Counted from the first letter of the stretch, positions 9,701-19,277 are shown. The stretch: DNA of 36,764 bases from Nemertoderma westbladi (GCA_032718475.1 JAUCBJ010001144.1:1-36764); one strand, 5' to 3'. Program-made: numbers and translations. Notes: a model not told the origin generated them from the sequence alone.

Positions 9701-10778
9701 GCCCAAAATCTCCCTAGTCCAGAGTGATTGAATATATTGCCCGCTTTGTGTTCAATTTACATGAGCACCCATATCATGCGATAGGTACACCGAGGCAACC
9801 AGTGCTCACGGATTAATACCAGTGTTGGAACAGCACTAAGTGACATCAGGAGTAAGCTGGGGACAATTTGTAGTCAGCCTGTTAGAGAAAGCCTCCACAA
9901 TAACATGAGACAATCCAAACAGCAAAATATCATTGTTTCAGATAGTTCTCTATTCACCACCACCAAGATACTGATATGTTATATTTTATAGACTCATCGA
10001 CAACCGTGTCATCTTGGTGCAGTGGTAATTATTTACACGGATTCTGAGATCCCAAAGGATCTTACTTTCTAGGCATGAGTAATATCTATGAGCTCACACA
10101 CAGGGAGGATAGTTACATAAAGGTAAACTTAGGTAACTCGACGAGAATCTATAGCAACTTTTACTTTGGTGTGGTATCATTATGAGCTAAAGATTACAAA
10201 TTATAACAACTCACCATAATTCAGGTAAACTAAAAAATATGATCTTGCCCACCAGTATAACAATAAGGAGTTTGATAAGGAATTTAGATGGTGGACTAAA
10301 GTAAACTTAGGTGACTCGACGAGAATGAGGCGGATGTACTCACCCAAATGAATGGAAACCCGAAGGAAGATAAATTAGAGATGAAACTGAAATGTCTAGA
10401 TTATATTTTACAGTCACTTCAGATACTAACCAATTCCTCACTAAAACTCAGCTGCAATATCTGATAATGAATGGACTGGTTGTACATTGTACATGTACAA
10501 TGGTACGACTGGTAGAATGATTCATTTTGGTTTAAGTTTTAATAGTTTTAATTTATTACTACTTTTAGTTGGACACTGGTTGTGGTATTTTCCTCAATAT
10601 ATATAAACTTGAAAAACCTTGAAAAAGACTCCCTTTCTAAAGCGACATACTAACTAAACTCTACAGTATTAGGTGGGTTATCCAGCCTCAATAGGGGGGG
10701 ATGTCCTGTCCAGCCTCGATCACAAGCGTTATAAAGGCAAACTTTGTAACGATTCTTACTTGCTTCTTGCAAGCCTTC
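9701..10778. other. Non-coding stretch with one 26-bp direct repeat pair
   Basis: No coding frame is supported. A 26-bp sequence starting GTAAACTTAGGT and ending CGACGAGAAT occurs at 10123-10148 and 10301-10326 with one mismatch. A box-A-like TGGTGCAGTGGTAATT at about 10016 could be a degraded SINE head, but no box B follows at the right distance. Confidence 0.55.
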
Positions 10779-10935
10779 TTAAAAGAAAAACGTAAAAAAG
10801 ACAAAAGTCAAATCACAAAAGTCAAAGACGAAAGTAAATAGACAAAAGTCAAAAGATAAAAGTCAAAAGACAAAAGTAAAAAAAAATTTTAAAATAAAAA
10901 GACAAAAAAAAAGATGAAGAAAAAAAAAATATAAT
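10779..10935 (+). repeat. Purine-rich low-complexity repeat of GACAAAAGTCAAA type
   Basis: Irregular tandem repetition of AAAGACAAAAGTCAAA-like words grading into A-rich sequence. On the other strand this is a pyrimidine tract. Confidence 0.8.
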
Positions 10936-11098
10936 AACCTTGATAAAGCTTGCATTTATAAGGCAGAACTCTTAATTTTAAGTCTGAACAAGATGGGTAG
11001 GGTAAGTTTTGAAGGTTGCAAGTTTGGCATAGTTGCATAAGCTTAGGTACATTGAACATTGACATAGTAGTAGAAGAAGAAGTAACAAGACACAGACA

Positions 11099-12339
11099 CT
11101 ATTGGGACATTGGGATCTCGGCCTGCAAATCATCTTGAATGAACTCCTGGCATTGAACCATGGTGAGTTCAAATTGCTTTTCATTTCCATCTGCATCAAT
11201 ATAGACATCAGCATTATATTGACGCACAATCTCAATACCCATAGCGTATACCTGATCTCGTCCTTTAGTCATATCCCCACCTGCAGGACCTGTCTCAGCC
11301 ATGTAGTCTCAAATCTCTGACGGTTATCTGTATTGAGCTTACTCTTGGCGTCACCAGGAAACCCGTATACGAAAGCATACAGAGACCATGGATGTAAAAC
11401 AGGATTCTTTGTAAACTCCGAACCTGTTTTATTTTGATGACTCTGCAGTCTAACCTTCAGGTACTGAGTTTCACCAGTGTAATTCACATTAGGCAACCGA
11501 ATGCGGATGAGCATATACACAAATCCAATTTGTGCACCAGGGATTTCCCTAAAGAAGGGTCTGAATGGATGATAATGGAACATGATAGGTGCCTGAGGGG
11601 CCCCAAGAAGAATATTAAGACGTCTTAATAAATGGTCTATATAATCTTGATTTGGAGATTTCTTGCGAAGCAAGATACAGATACTATTGAAGGCTTCATC
11701 CATATTACCAACAAATGTAAATGGGCAGAGATATCGTACCCTTGATATTAAGGTTGTTATCTGGGTTTTTAGCCATAGCTTAAACTTACTCTTGGCATCA
11801 GATGAGATCTGCGTCGCTAAACTTGGAGCATCTTGACCTTGTATGGCATGTATTGTCCCTGCTCCAAAGTAGCGCACAGGAAACTGTATCCGCCTGCCAA
11901 GAAGACTACTTCCAAAACCTGTAGATGTTGGTGCACTTGGCCGTTGCTTAACTTTAGCCACGGGCCAGGTGTCCTCAACCTCTTCAATGCGACGACAACC
12001 TTTTGGAACAACAGCCAATTCCAATAAATCATCACAATCAGCAGGTACTGATTTGACAACAGACAATTGACCATTGGAAAATTGAGGTTGCCCAGAAAGC
12101 TGATTGTATGTAAACCGAAGGATCTGGTTTAGAAATAAAACCAAATCCATAGGTTCTCGACAAGATCTCGTTATTGAACTGATAATGCTGGGTGTGTTTG
12201 TCGTCTTCCATGAGCTAGTATTTGAGGCAGTAGCACTAACCTCATCATGGCCATCATAAAGTTTGCGGAGTCGATTTACGGGATAGTCAACGCAATTAAA
12301 ATGAATACCACTACAGGGAAATATCGACTCAAATATCAT
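11099..12339 (-). pseudogene. GIY-YIG nuclease-domain protein, frameshifted near its C-terminus
   Basis: ATG at 12339 opens a 356-codon frame ending at 11269. Residues 1-260 are unrecognised. Residues 271-346 form a GIY-YIG nuclease domain: GFVYML (first strand), YTGETQYLKVRLQSH (YTG in the YIG position, with Arg297 and His301 as expected catalytic and support residues), GSEFT, HPWSLYAFVYGF, and Glu344 in FETTW as the metal-binding acid. The frame then ends soon after, while an overlapping frame (11302-11099) continues with coherent protein (DQVYAMGIEIVRQYN). That suggests a one-base shift just after FETTW. Such proteins are repeated in invertebrate genomes, probably as parts of mobile elements. 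It sits between a purine-rich repeat and a G-tract. The domain call is firm; the biological role is unknown. Confidence 0.72.
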
Positions 12340-12348
12340 CAGATTACT

Positions 12349-12474
12349 CCATATATGGTGGTGAAATGGGGGAGGGGGGGGGGGGGCGGGGTATATAGAT
12401 ATATATATATAATACTATAGATACCGGGGGTTGCCATAGAACTCCAAAAATATTACCATATATGGTGGTGAAAT
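12349..12474 (+). repeat. 19-bp direct repeat flanking a G-tract segment
   Basis: CCATATATGGTGGTGAAAT is present at 12349-12367 and 12456-12474. Between them are a 13-G run (12374-12386) and a short (TA)n. The repeat could be a target-site duplication around a ~90-bp insert, or a two-copy tandem repeat. Confidence 0.7.
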
Positions 12475-12727
12475 TGGTCCAAATTGGAAAAAAATTGGTC
12501 CAGTGAATGGGAGGGTATCTGAGATTTAGGTAGGGGGCCATTGCGTGAGCGCGAGCGGCGGATTGAGTGATATGGTGGACCTATACCTCTTGAACCAATC
12601 ACATCCCATCTTGACCATTGCAAGTCGATCCCATTCGTTTATTTTAGCTATGCAGTTTCTTGAACCAATCGCCTACCAGCGTAACTCGCGAAAATTTTCT
12701 GATTTTCGTATAAATTAAGTGAAGCTC
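12475..12727. other. Non-coding stretch before the tandem duplication
   Basis: Contains two TTGAACCAATC words and no supported gene. Confidence 0.4.
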
Positions 12728-13072
12728 CCTTTTTCTCTTACGATTTTTCATTCTCATTCCGCTTCTAGCATTCCGATTCCGCTTCTTCATTCACGAGTTT
12801 CGTTCTTCATTTTCGTATCATTCCAGCCTCTCTTCCATTCTTCATTCAGCCTTCTATTGATGGTGAGTCATTTGTCTAGGCTCTACACGGCCCTCTCATT
12901 TCAAAACAATTTCATTTACGCACCGAAACCGACTAAGTCTAAAAATATTATTTCATTTGCGTACTGAAACCGACTAAAGTGATAATAATTTACCAAAACC
13001 GACTAAGTCTAAAAATTGTATTACGGTTTTGGTTTTTATCTACTACCTTTTTGGAAAAAGGAAAGAACACCG

Positions 13073-13228
13073 ATTTAAAATACTGTAGTTAGTCGGTTTT
13101 GAAACAATTTAAAATACTGTAGTTAGTCAGTTTTGAAACAATTTAAAGTAATGTAGTTAGTCGGTTTTGAATCAATTTAAAATACTGTAGTTAGTTGGTT
13201 TTGAAACAATTTAAAATACTGTAGTTAG
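13073..13228 (+). repeat. 34-bp minisatellite (about 4.6 copies), unit 1
   Basis: Copies start at 13073, 13107, 13141, 13175 and 13209 (partial). Each carries ACTGTAGTTAGTCGGTTTTG or a variant. The TTAGTCGG core is the reverse complement of the CCGACTAA words found three times just upstream (about 12929, 12970, 12999). The same array lies at 14493-14648 in unit 2. Confidence 0.9.
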
Positions 13229-13402
13229 AAAGTCACCGGGGGTTGATCCAGCGCTTAATTAATAATAAATTAAATAATTACAAATAAATATATATTCAGT
13301 ATGAGTATTGTTGGCTATGGTCATATTAATTAATTAAATAATTCAGCATAGTGTTCATCCACTCTATCCTGGCATCCTTTTACACTAATATATAATAACA
13401 TA

Positions 13403-13819
13403 GGGGGCGTTCAGAAATTATGTCACGCACTAGGGGGGGGGGGGGGGGGGGGGGGTGTTGGATTGACTTTTGTGACGGTCACGGCGATGTTCTACGGTAT
13501 GCTTTAAATGTTAGCTTGACTTTAAACTCAATACCTGCCTAATCTGCCTTGTGCATGTACAGTACTGTAGTTTGAAGATGCTAAATAAAGTATGTATTTT
13601 AAGCTTTTAGTTAGAACTACTTCAGTCTAAATGTTTCACTATTATATTGTGCTACCTATCTGTTATTAAATTATATAAATAAAATATTATTCGTCTAGGG
13701 GGAGGGGGGGGGGGGGGGGGGTCGAGCTTGCTTGACACTTTGTGACAGAGGGGGGGGGGGGGGGGGGGGGGAGGTCAAAAAACTGGAAAATTTGCGTGAC
13801 ATACTTTATGAACGCCCCC
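13403..13819. mobile_element. MITE with 27-bp terminal inverted repeats and internal G-tracts, copy 1
   Basis: The left end GGGGGCGTTCAGAAATTATG, continuing TCACGCA (13403-13429), is inverted at 13793-13819 (TGCGTGACATACTTTATGAA, then CGCCCCC), with two or three mismatches over 27 bp. The flanks are ATA on both sides, a possible 3-bp target duplication. The interior has no transposase. It holds three G-runs (13433-13455, 13704-13721, 13750-13771). A minus-strand frame across the right end is a by-product of the repeat, not a gene. The autonomous partner is unknown. Confidence 0.85.
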
Positions 13820-14492
13820 ATAACTAATATACTATGTTTTATCATTTTATATGGAGAAGTACGGTATTGTACATGGTCGATTCGCTCGGCGGGCGACACT
13901 TGCTGACGTTATAACAACTCGCCGGTCATGGAGGGCCACCATATGGCGGCAATGATTATGAGTGTAACCTGCGCAGCAAAGCAATATTCTTTCTAATATG
14001 ACTTGTGTTGGGCCGCACAGTGTTGATTATGGGCTCATTCGAACCGCAATACCTGTTTAATGGTCGATTTAGTGGGGGTATGGCTGGTTAGCTTGGTTTT
14101 ATTATCATTCTTCTTTGTATTTTAGCCAGTTTAAGCCAATCATCAAGCCTTTTTCTCTTACGATTTTTCATTCTCATTCCGCTTCTAGCATTCCGATTCC
14201 GCTTCTTCATTCACGAGTTTCGTTCTTCATTTTCGTATCATTCCAGCCTCTCTTCCATTCTTCATTCAGCCTTCTATTGATGGTGAGTCATTTGTCTAGG
14301 CTCTACACGGCCCTCTCATTTCAAAACAATTTCATTTACGCACCGAAACCGACTAAGTCTAAAAATATTATTTCATTTGCGTACTGAAACCGACTAAAGT
14401 TATAATAATTTACCAAAACCGACTAAGTCTAAAAATTGTATTACGGTTTTGGTTTTTATCTACTACCTTTTTGGAAAAAGGAAAGAACACCG

Positions 14493-14648
14493 ATTTAAAA
14501 TACTGTAGTTAGTCGGTTTTGAAACAATTTAAAATACTGTAGTTAGTCAGTTTTGAAACAATTTAAAGTAATGTAGTTAGTCGGTTTTGAATCAATTTAA
14601 AATACTGTAGTTAGTTGGTTTTGAAACAATTTAAAATACTGTAGTTAG
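14493..14648 (+). repeat. 34-bp minisatellite (about 4.6 copies), unit 2
   Basis: Same array as 13073-13228, shifted by 1420 bp with the tandem duplication. Copy-specific variants (TTAGTCAG, GTAATG, TTAGTTGG) are shared, so it duplicated as a block. Confidence 0.9.
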
Positions 14649-14820
14649 TAAGTCACCGGGGGTTGATCCAGCGCTTAATTAATAATAAATTAAATAATTA
14701 CAAATAAATATATATTCAGTATGAGTATTGTTGGATATGGTCATATTAATTAATTAAATAATTCAGCATAGTTCATCCACTCTATCCTGGCATCCTTTTA
14801 CACTAATATATAATAACATA

Positions 14821-15231
14821 GGGGGCGTTCAGAAATTAGGGGCGTTCAGAAATTATGTCACGCACTAGGGGGGGGGGGGGGGGTGTTGGATTGACTTTTG
14901 TGACGGTCACGGCGATGTTCTACGGTATGCTTTAAATGTTAGCTTGACTTTAAACTCAATACCTGCCTAATCTGCCTTGTGCATGTACAGTACTGTAGTT
15001 TGAAGATGCTAAATAAAGTATGTATTTTAAGCTTTTAGTTAGAACTACTTCAGTCTAAATGTTTCACTATTGTGCTACCTATCTGTTATTAAATTATATA
15101 AATAAAATATTATTCGTCTAGGGGGGAGGGGGGGGGGGGGGGGTCGAGCTTGCTTGACACTTTGTGACAGAGGGGGGGGGGGGAGGTCAAAAAACTGGAA
15201 AATTTGCGTGACATACTTTATGAACGCCCCC
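14821..15231. mobile_element. MITE with 27-bp terminal inverted repeats, copy 2
   Basis: Same element as 13403-13819, carried along by the tandem duplication. The left terminus is altered by a direct 17-bp doubling (GGGGCGTTCAGAAATTA). The right terminus is at 15205-15231. G-runs lie at 14868-14883, 15128-15143 and 15172-15183. Confidence 0.85.
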
Positions 15232-15550
15232 ATAACTAATATACTATGTTTTATCATTTTATATGGAGAAGTACGGTATTGTACATGGTCGATTCGCTCG
15301 GCGGGCGACACTTGCTGACGTTATAACAACTCGCCGGTCATGGAGGGCCACCATATGGCGGCAATGATTATGAGTGTAACCTGCGCAGCAAAGCAATATT
15401 CTTTCTAATATGACTTGTGTTGGCCGCACAGTGTTGATTATGGGCTCATTCGAACCGCAATACCTGTTTAATGGTCGATTTAGTGGGGGTATGGCTGGTT
15501 AGCTTGGTTTTATTATCATTCTTCTTTGTATTTTAGCCAGTTTAAGCCAA

Positions 15551-16440
15551 ATTTTAGCCCACACATATGTCACGACAGGTTACACTTACAGTAGGCTACA
15601 TATCAGCATATGTGTAATTCAGAGAGAAAAGCAGAAGGAAGGATATTCCAAAGTTGCTAGAGATAGTAGTACAGGCATCTGAAAAAGTCTGTCAGTCTGT
15701 AGGCTCGTCTTATGTAAACGGTAGTAGTATCCAACCAAGTCAAATCAAAATACTGAGGAGTTGTACAATACAATATAGTATAAAATAGATGATTAATAGT
15801 TCGTAATTACTGGACTACAGCTCTTCGAGTATCTCTCATGGCAGGTGTTTTAATCAACCGACTTTTTGTGATATGGATGCATGGTTTAGAGGTCTTCGGG
15901 TATCTCTCGCATTGGGTGTTTCACTCGACTGAGTTAGCTCTGTGGCATCACAGTCCAAGACAATCCTAGTCTTCCTTTGCTCCATGGTTTCCCTCCTATG
16001 AAAAGCTACTTGCTTGGCCCGAATTTGAGCTTGATGTTCCACAATGGAGTGTTTTGCCTTTCTTTGGGTCAAGCAGTATCGCCTTATAGGGAGGCATACC
16101 GTCTGACTGTACTGCAACCGCACTGCAACCACACTGCACTGGTAGGCTAGATACCGGTCTACCAGCAGACTACAGGCAGACAGATAGATAAAATACCTAG
16201 GTGTTAGCGTTCTCCTGGTAGCGGTAGGAGGTCAGTAGGTGACATACCAGCATACAGGCATACAGTACTGATATACACTGATACAGTACCATTAATACTG
16301 CAGTACTGCTGCAGCACTGCAAGCAATACAATACATGTCAACATGTAATAGAGCAATGCATTATGCATTGTAAGTTAATGTATATAACGTATTGTAATAT
16401 AATGTATTGTATGTAACTGTCAGGGTCAGATATCCAGGTC
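15551..16440. other. Mostly non-coding, with a possible Helitron-type N-terminal remnant
   Basis: A minus frame at 16132-15854 contains RRETMEQRKTRI and SETPNARDTRR, which resemble the E-x-x-E-QR-x-x-R repeats seen in N-terminal regions of some Helitron-like and related invertebrate proteins. Only 92 residues are open and no helicase or Rep motif is near. From about 16130 to 16320 the sequence is a CAGTA/TACAG-rich low-complexity zone. Confidence 0.25.
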
Positions 16441-16442
16441 AT

Positions 16443-16524
16443 AGATATCCTCTGTCCAACCAGCTACCCCATAGATGCCGTTTAGATATCCCCTGTCCAA
16501 CCAGCTACCCCATAGATGCCGTTT
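16443..16524 (+). repeat. Two tandem copies of a 41-bp unit
   Basis: AGATATCC(T/C)CTGTCCAACC and the sequence through GATGCCGTTT is repeated at 16443 and 16484 with a single T/C difference. Confidence 0.9.
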
Positions 16525-16839
16525 AGGTTATAGAAGGCACACCACCGATACTACCAATCTCCTTTATGGATTTATGCCTTTGTGGCACAGATTCCAAGGG
16601 ACCAATCGTTATCTCTATTGTATGAGGAGATAGGGGATCCATTGAGGTAGACACTCTTACCAGGACTCCATTATTAAGTCCAGGACAATTATTAAGTCAA
16701 CAGCAGTCTGTTGAATCCAGATATATCTAGAGTGTAACTAGTGGTAAAATTCCCATAATGGGGCTAATGCTGTGGACGCCACACCGCAGCATGCAGTGTA
16801 TTTATTAGTTTATATTAAGGAGAAAGCCATCAGGAGCAA

Positions 16840-17005
16840 GCATGGTTCCGTCCTCGACCCGGATAACATAGTCCACCTCCCATTCTGATGGCATGGCCAT
16901 AGCGGGAACCATGTAACCATCCAACAATCATCTGATTGGTGGTCACACACATAGAATCGAACCTTGGGTCCACAGATAGTCTCCTCCAATGCACCAACCT
17001 AGGGA
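16840..17005 (-). repeat. Possible tRNA-derived SINE
   Basis: On the minus strand, TGGTGCATTGG (box A-like) is followed after about 22 nt by GGTTCGATTCT (box B, one mismatch to GGTTCGANTCC) and a TGTGTGTGACC segment. The A-B spacing is shorter than in a tRNA (about 32), and no cloverleaf is evident. That fits a diverged SINE head better than a tRNA gene. A related box B plus GT-run lies at about 8958 on plus. Confidence 0.4.
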
Positions 17006-17780
17006 GGATTTCTGCCCATAACACAAGTCACATTATTCAGAGTATTCCCGTATCACATCGCCTTCAAATTGTCAATACCAAACTGAGCTGTTATCACAGA
17101 GATCATTACCACCAAAAATCAGAACGATGGCACAAGGTCTATCTACTCTGCCATTTGGACATAACCTCCTGTGGGTTGTGGGTAGAAAAAACCCTCCCTG
17201 AATGCCACACAAACCGAGCTTTAGCAACTGTTGGAAACAGGCCAATATTATGATTATGAGTTAAACATTCCCTCCCTGTTGATAAATCTAAGGAGATAAT
17301 CTGTGTGGGAAGAACCCACAACTCGAATGTCTTGAATGAAGTTGCGTTCACATCAAGGAACTGAGTGTAATGAATTACGAGTATGTGGCATTATTCGAGA
17401 TTTGTAATAGTAGTTATCGACATATAAAATAAGGGCATTCCTTTTATATGAGATGGATCTTTTATATGAGATAAACATTGAAGAAGAAACAACTATTTGG
17501 TACAGTGCATTTATTATTTACAAGGAAGAGATTTGTTTTAGTTACAATTAATTATAACTTTAGCTTGATCAGCATACTTTGTCATGATGTAGTTCACCAA
17601 AGCCTAACTAACCCATAACCATTGGGTTTAAACCCAATAATTAAATACGGCCGTGATTTTTTATGTCCTTTTATTTGACTTTTTTTGTCCTCCTTTTTTT
17701 ACGAATTATGCATAATGACTTTTGTTGCCCTTTTAATGACTTTTATTGTCCTTTTAATGACTTTTTATGTATGTATTTCT
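17006..17780. other. No gene recognised
   Basis: Short frames only. Near 17690-17770 there are three imperfect copies of a TGACTTTTATTGTCCTTTTAA-like phrase. Confidence 0.45.
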
Positions 17781-17784
17781 TCAA

Positions 17785-17975
17785 ACTGTCAGACTGCTGA
17801 TTTCTGGACTGTCAGACAGTTGATTTCAACATGCCTATGCCAAAACATTCAAAATTTGTTAATTTCTGGTCTGTCGGACAGTTGGTTTACTATGCCTGTG
17901 CCAAAACATCCCATGATTCCATGATTTATAGACTATGAGATAGAATTCCATATGCGCCTGTGGTAAAAGACTCTA
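17785..17975 (+). repeat. Degenerate tandem repeat of about 70 bp, three copies
   Basis: The phrase (T/G)TCTGGACTGTCAGACAGTTG, followed by ATGCCTATGCCAAAACAT, recurs at about 17800, 17866 and, strongly decayed, 17925. The CTGTCAGACAG core is itself palindromic. Confidence 0.6.
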
Positions 17976-18203
17976 AATTTAATAGTTTGTGGTTGTTGTC
18001 GATAATCGATTACCACATGACGTAGCAAAACACTCATTTTATAGCCAAAAACAATTACCAATTGATGGAAAGGAGCAGGTTAAGGCCGGATTTTCTAACC
18101 AAAACAATAAACTACTAAAGATATACACAATTATTAAACACTAGCTACATACAACAATATGTATTTAACTACAAAAATTTAAATATGATAAGTTGGCAAG
18201 AAT

Positions 18204-19010
18204 ACAACTAATTGTGTGCAGAATAAAGTCTCTATTGTAGTTCTCCAATGTAATGCATAATAACTAATTGTGTGCAGAATAAAGTCTCTATTGTAGTTCT
18301 CCAATGTAGTGCATAATAACTAATTGTGCGCAGAATAAAGTCTCTATTGTAGTTCTCCAATGTAGTGCATAATAACTAATTGTGCGCAGAATAAAGTCTC
18401 TATTGTAGTTCTCCAATGTAGTGCATAATAACTAATTGTGTGCAGAATAAAGTCTCTATTGTAGTTCTCCAATGTAGTGCATAATAACTAATTGTGTGCA
18501 GAATAAAGTCTCTATTGTAGTTCTCCAATGTAGTGCATAATAACTAATTGTGCGCAGAATAAAGTCTCTATTGTAGTTCTCCAATGTAGTGCATAATAAC
18601 TAATTGTGCGCAGAATAAAGTCTCTATTGTAGTTCTCCAATGTAGTGCATAATAACTAATTGTGTGCAGAATAAAGTCTCTATTGTAGTTCTCCAATGTA
18701 GTGCATAATAACTAATTGTGTGCAGAATAAAGTCTCTATTGTAGTTCTCCAATGTAGTGCATAATAACTAATTGTGTGCAGAATAAAGTCTCTATTGTAG
18801 TTCTCCAATGTAGTGCATAATAACTAATTGTGTGCAGAATAAAGTCTCTATTGTAGTTCTCCAATGTAGTGCATAATAATTAATTGTGTGCAGAATGTCC
18901 GAGTTCGCTCGACCTAGTAGTAGTAGTAGTGCAGAATAAAGTCTCTATTGTAGTTCTCCAATGTAGTGCATAATAACTAATTGTGTGCAGAATAAAGTCT
19001 CTATTGTAGT
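18204..19010 (+). repeat. 56-bp satellite array, about 14 copies
   Basis: The unit contains ACTAATTGTGTGCAGAATAA, TCTCTATTGTAG and CCAATGTAGTGCAT, with copies every 56 bp from about 18207. Copies are almost identical apart from TGTG versus TGCG after ACTAAT. Copies 1-8 follow the order T,T,C,C,T,T,C,C, hinting at a 224-bp higher-order unit. Copy 13 is interrupted by a 41-bp net insertion. There is no coding content. Confidence 0.97.
18889..18937 (+). mobile_element. 33-bp LINE 3' end insertion with 8-bp target duplication
   Basis: Inside satellite copy 13, TGCAGAAT at 18889-18896 is repeated at 18930-18937. The 33 bp between (GTCCGAGTTCGCTCGACC then TAG repeats) are the terminal codons and (TAG)n tail of the LINE family also present at 9222-9663 and 22721-23298, here on the plus strand. 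The other satellite copies show the empty site. This is an extremely 5'-truncated retrotransposition. Confidence 0.9.
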
Positions 19011-19277
19011 AATCGGCGTGGGTACATTCATCGCCATCCTTGAGCCGGGGAGAGACGACACATCTTCCCGCGGTAGTATCCCGGCTTAGTCCGATACATC
19101 TAAGGGCCGCCCCCATTTACCCTGAGCGTACCTCTCGGTTGAATGAAATAAGTAAATCTGCAGAACTGGCGGGTTTCTGCCTTGAAATCCCAAGACTGAC
19201 TTTATCCGGGGTTTGTGTTGTTGTTAATATTATTTCGTATTTGTAAATAAAGATTAATAATAATAAATATTGTAGTA
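19002..19277 (+). mobile_element. Short retroposon with (TAA)n tail and 10-bp target duplication
   Basis: TATTGTAGTA occurs at 19002-19011, as the end of the last satellite copy, and again at 19268-19277. The 256 bp between are GC-richer, keep one frame open to a TAA near 19243 (ending VVNIISYL), and finish in AATAAAGATTAATAATAATAAA, a tail typical of CR1/L2-type LINEs. No RT core is present, so it is either a 5'-truncated LINE end or a short non-autonomous retroposon using the same machinery. Confidence 0.75.

Larger units (their letters stand above)
12728..14139 (+). repeat. 1.4-kb tandem duplication, unit 1
   Basis: About 1412 bp, repeated nearly identically at 14148-15550 with an 8-bp spacer. 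Each unit contains a C/T-rich start, three CCGACTAA words, a 34-bp minisatellite, a MITE with G-tracts, and about 320 bp of unique sequence ending GTTTAAGCCAA. Differences between units are a few substitutions, small indels and G-tract lengths, so the duplication is recent. The Phe/Ser-rich frame at the unit start is conserved only because the DNA is, and I do not count it as a gene. Confidence 0.95.
14148..15550 (+). repeat. 1.4-kb tandem duplication, unit 2
   Basis: Near-identical copy of 12728-14139. It differs by a 17-bp tandem doubling of the left MITE terminus (14821-14855), loss of 2 bp in a GTGTTC word, loss of 5 bp in TATTATATTGTG, and shorter G-tracts (16, 16 and 12 versus 23, 18 and 22). 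Confidence 0.95.

Noticed and set aside
10010-10075. tRNA or SINE start (TGGTGCAGTGGTAATT)
   Set aside because: No box B at a workable distance and no repeat partner in the window.
12719-12967. Phe/Ser/Leu-rich plus frame, repeated at 14115-14387
   Set aside because: Composition follows a C/T-rich DNA stretch, and its conservation is explained by the recent tandem duplication. There is no domain or splice support.
13687-13899. Minus frames containing GAFIKYVTQIFQFF followed by poly-Pro (also at 15075-15311)
   Set aside because: They read through the MITE terminus and its G-tract. Poly-Pro comes from the homopolymer.
16930-16995. A complete tRNA gene on the minus strand
   Set aside because: Boxes A and B are about 10 nt too close and no cloverleaf stems form. 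A SINE-like remnant fits better.
18204-19010. Regular direct repeats that could suggest a CRISPR array
   Set aside because: The 56-bp units are head-to-tail with no variable spacers. The context is eukaryotic, so this is a satellite.
19080-19125. CATCTAAGGGC phrase resembling a small-subunit rRNA segment
   Set aside because: The flanking sequence does not continue the rRNA match. The segment lies inside a retroposon with target duplications.
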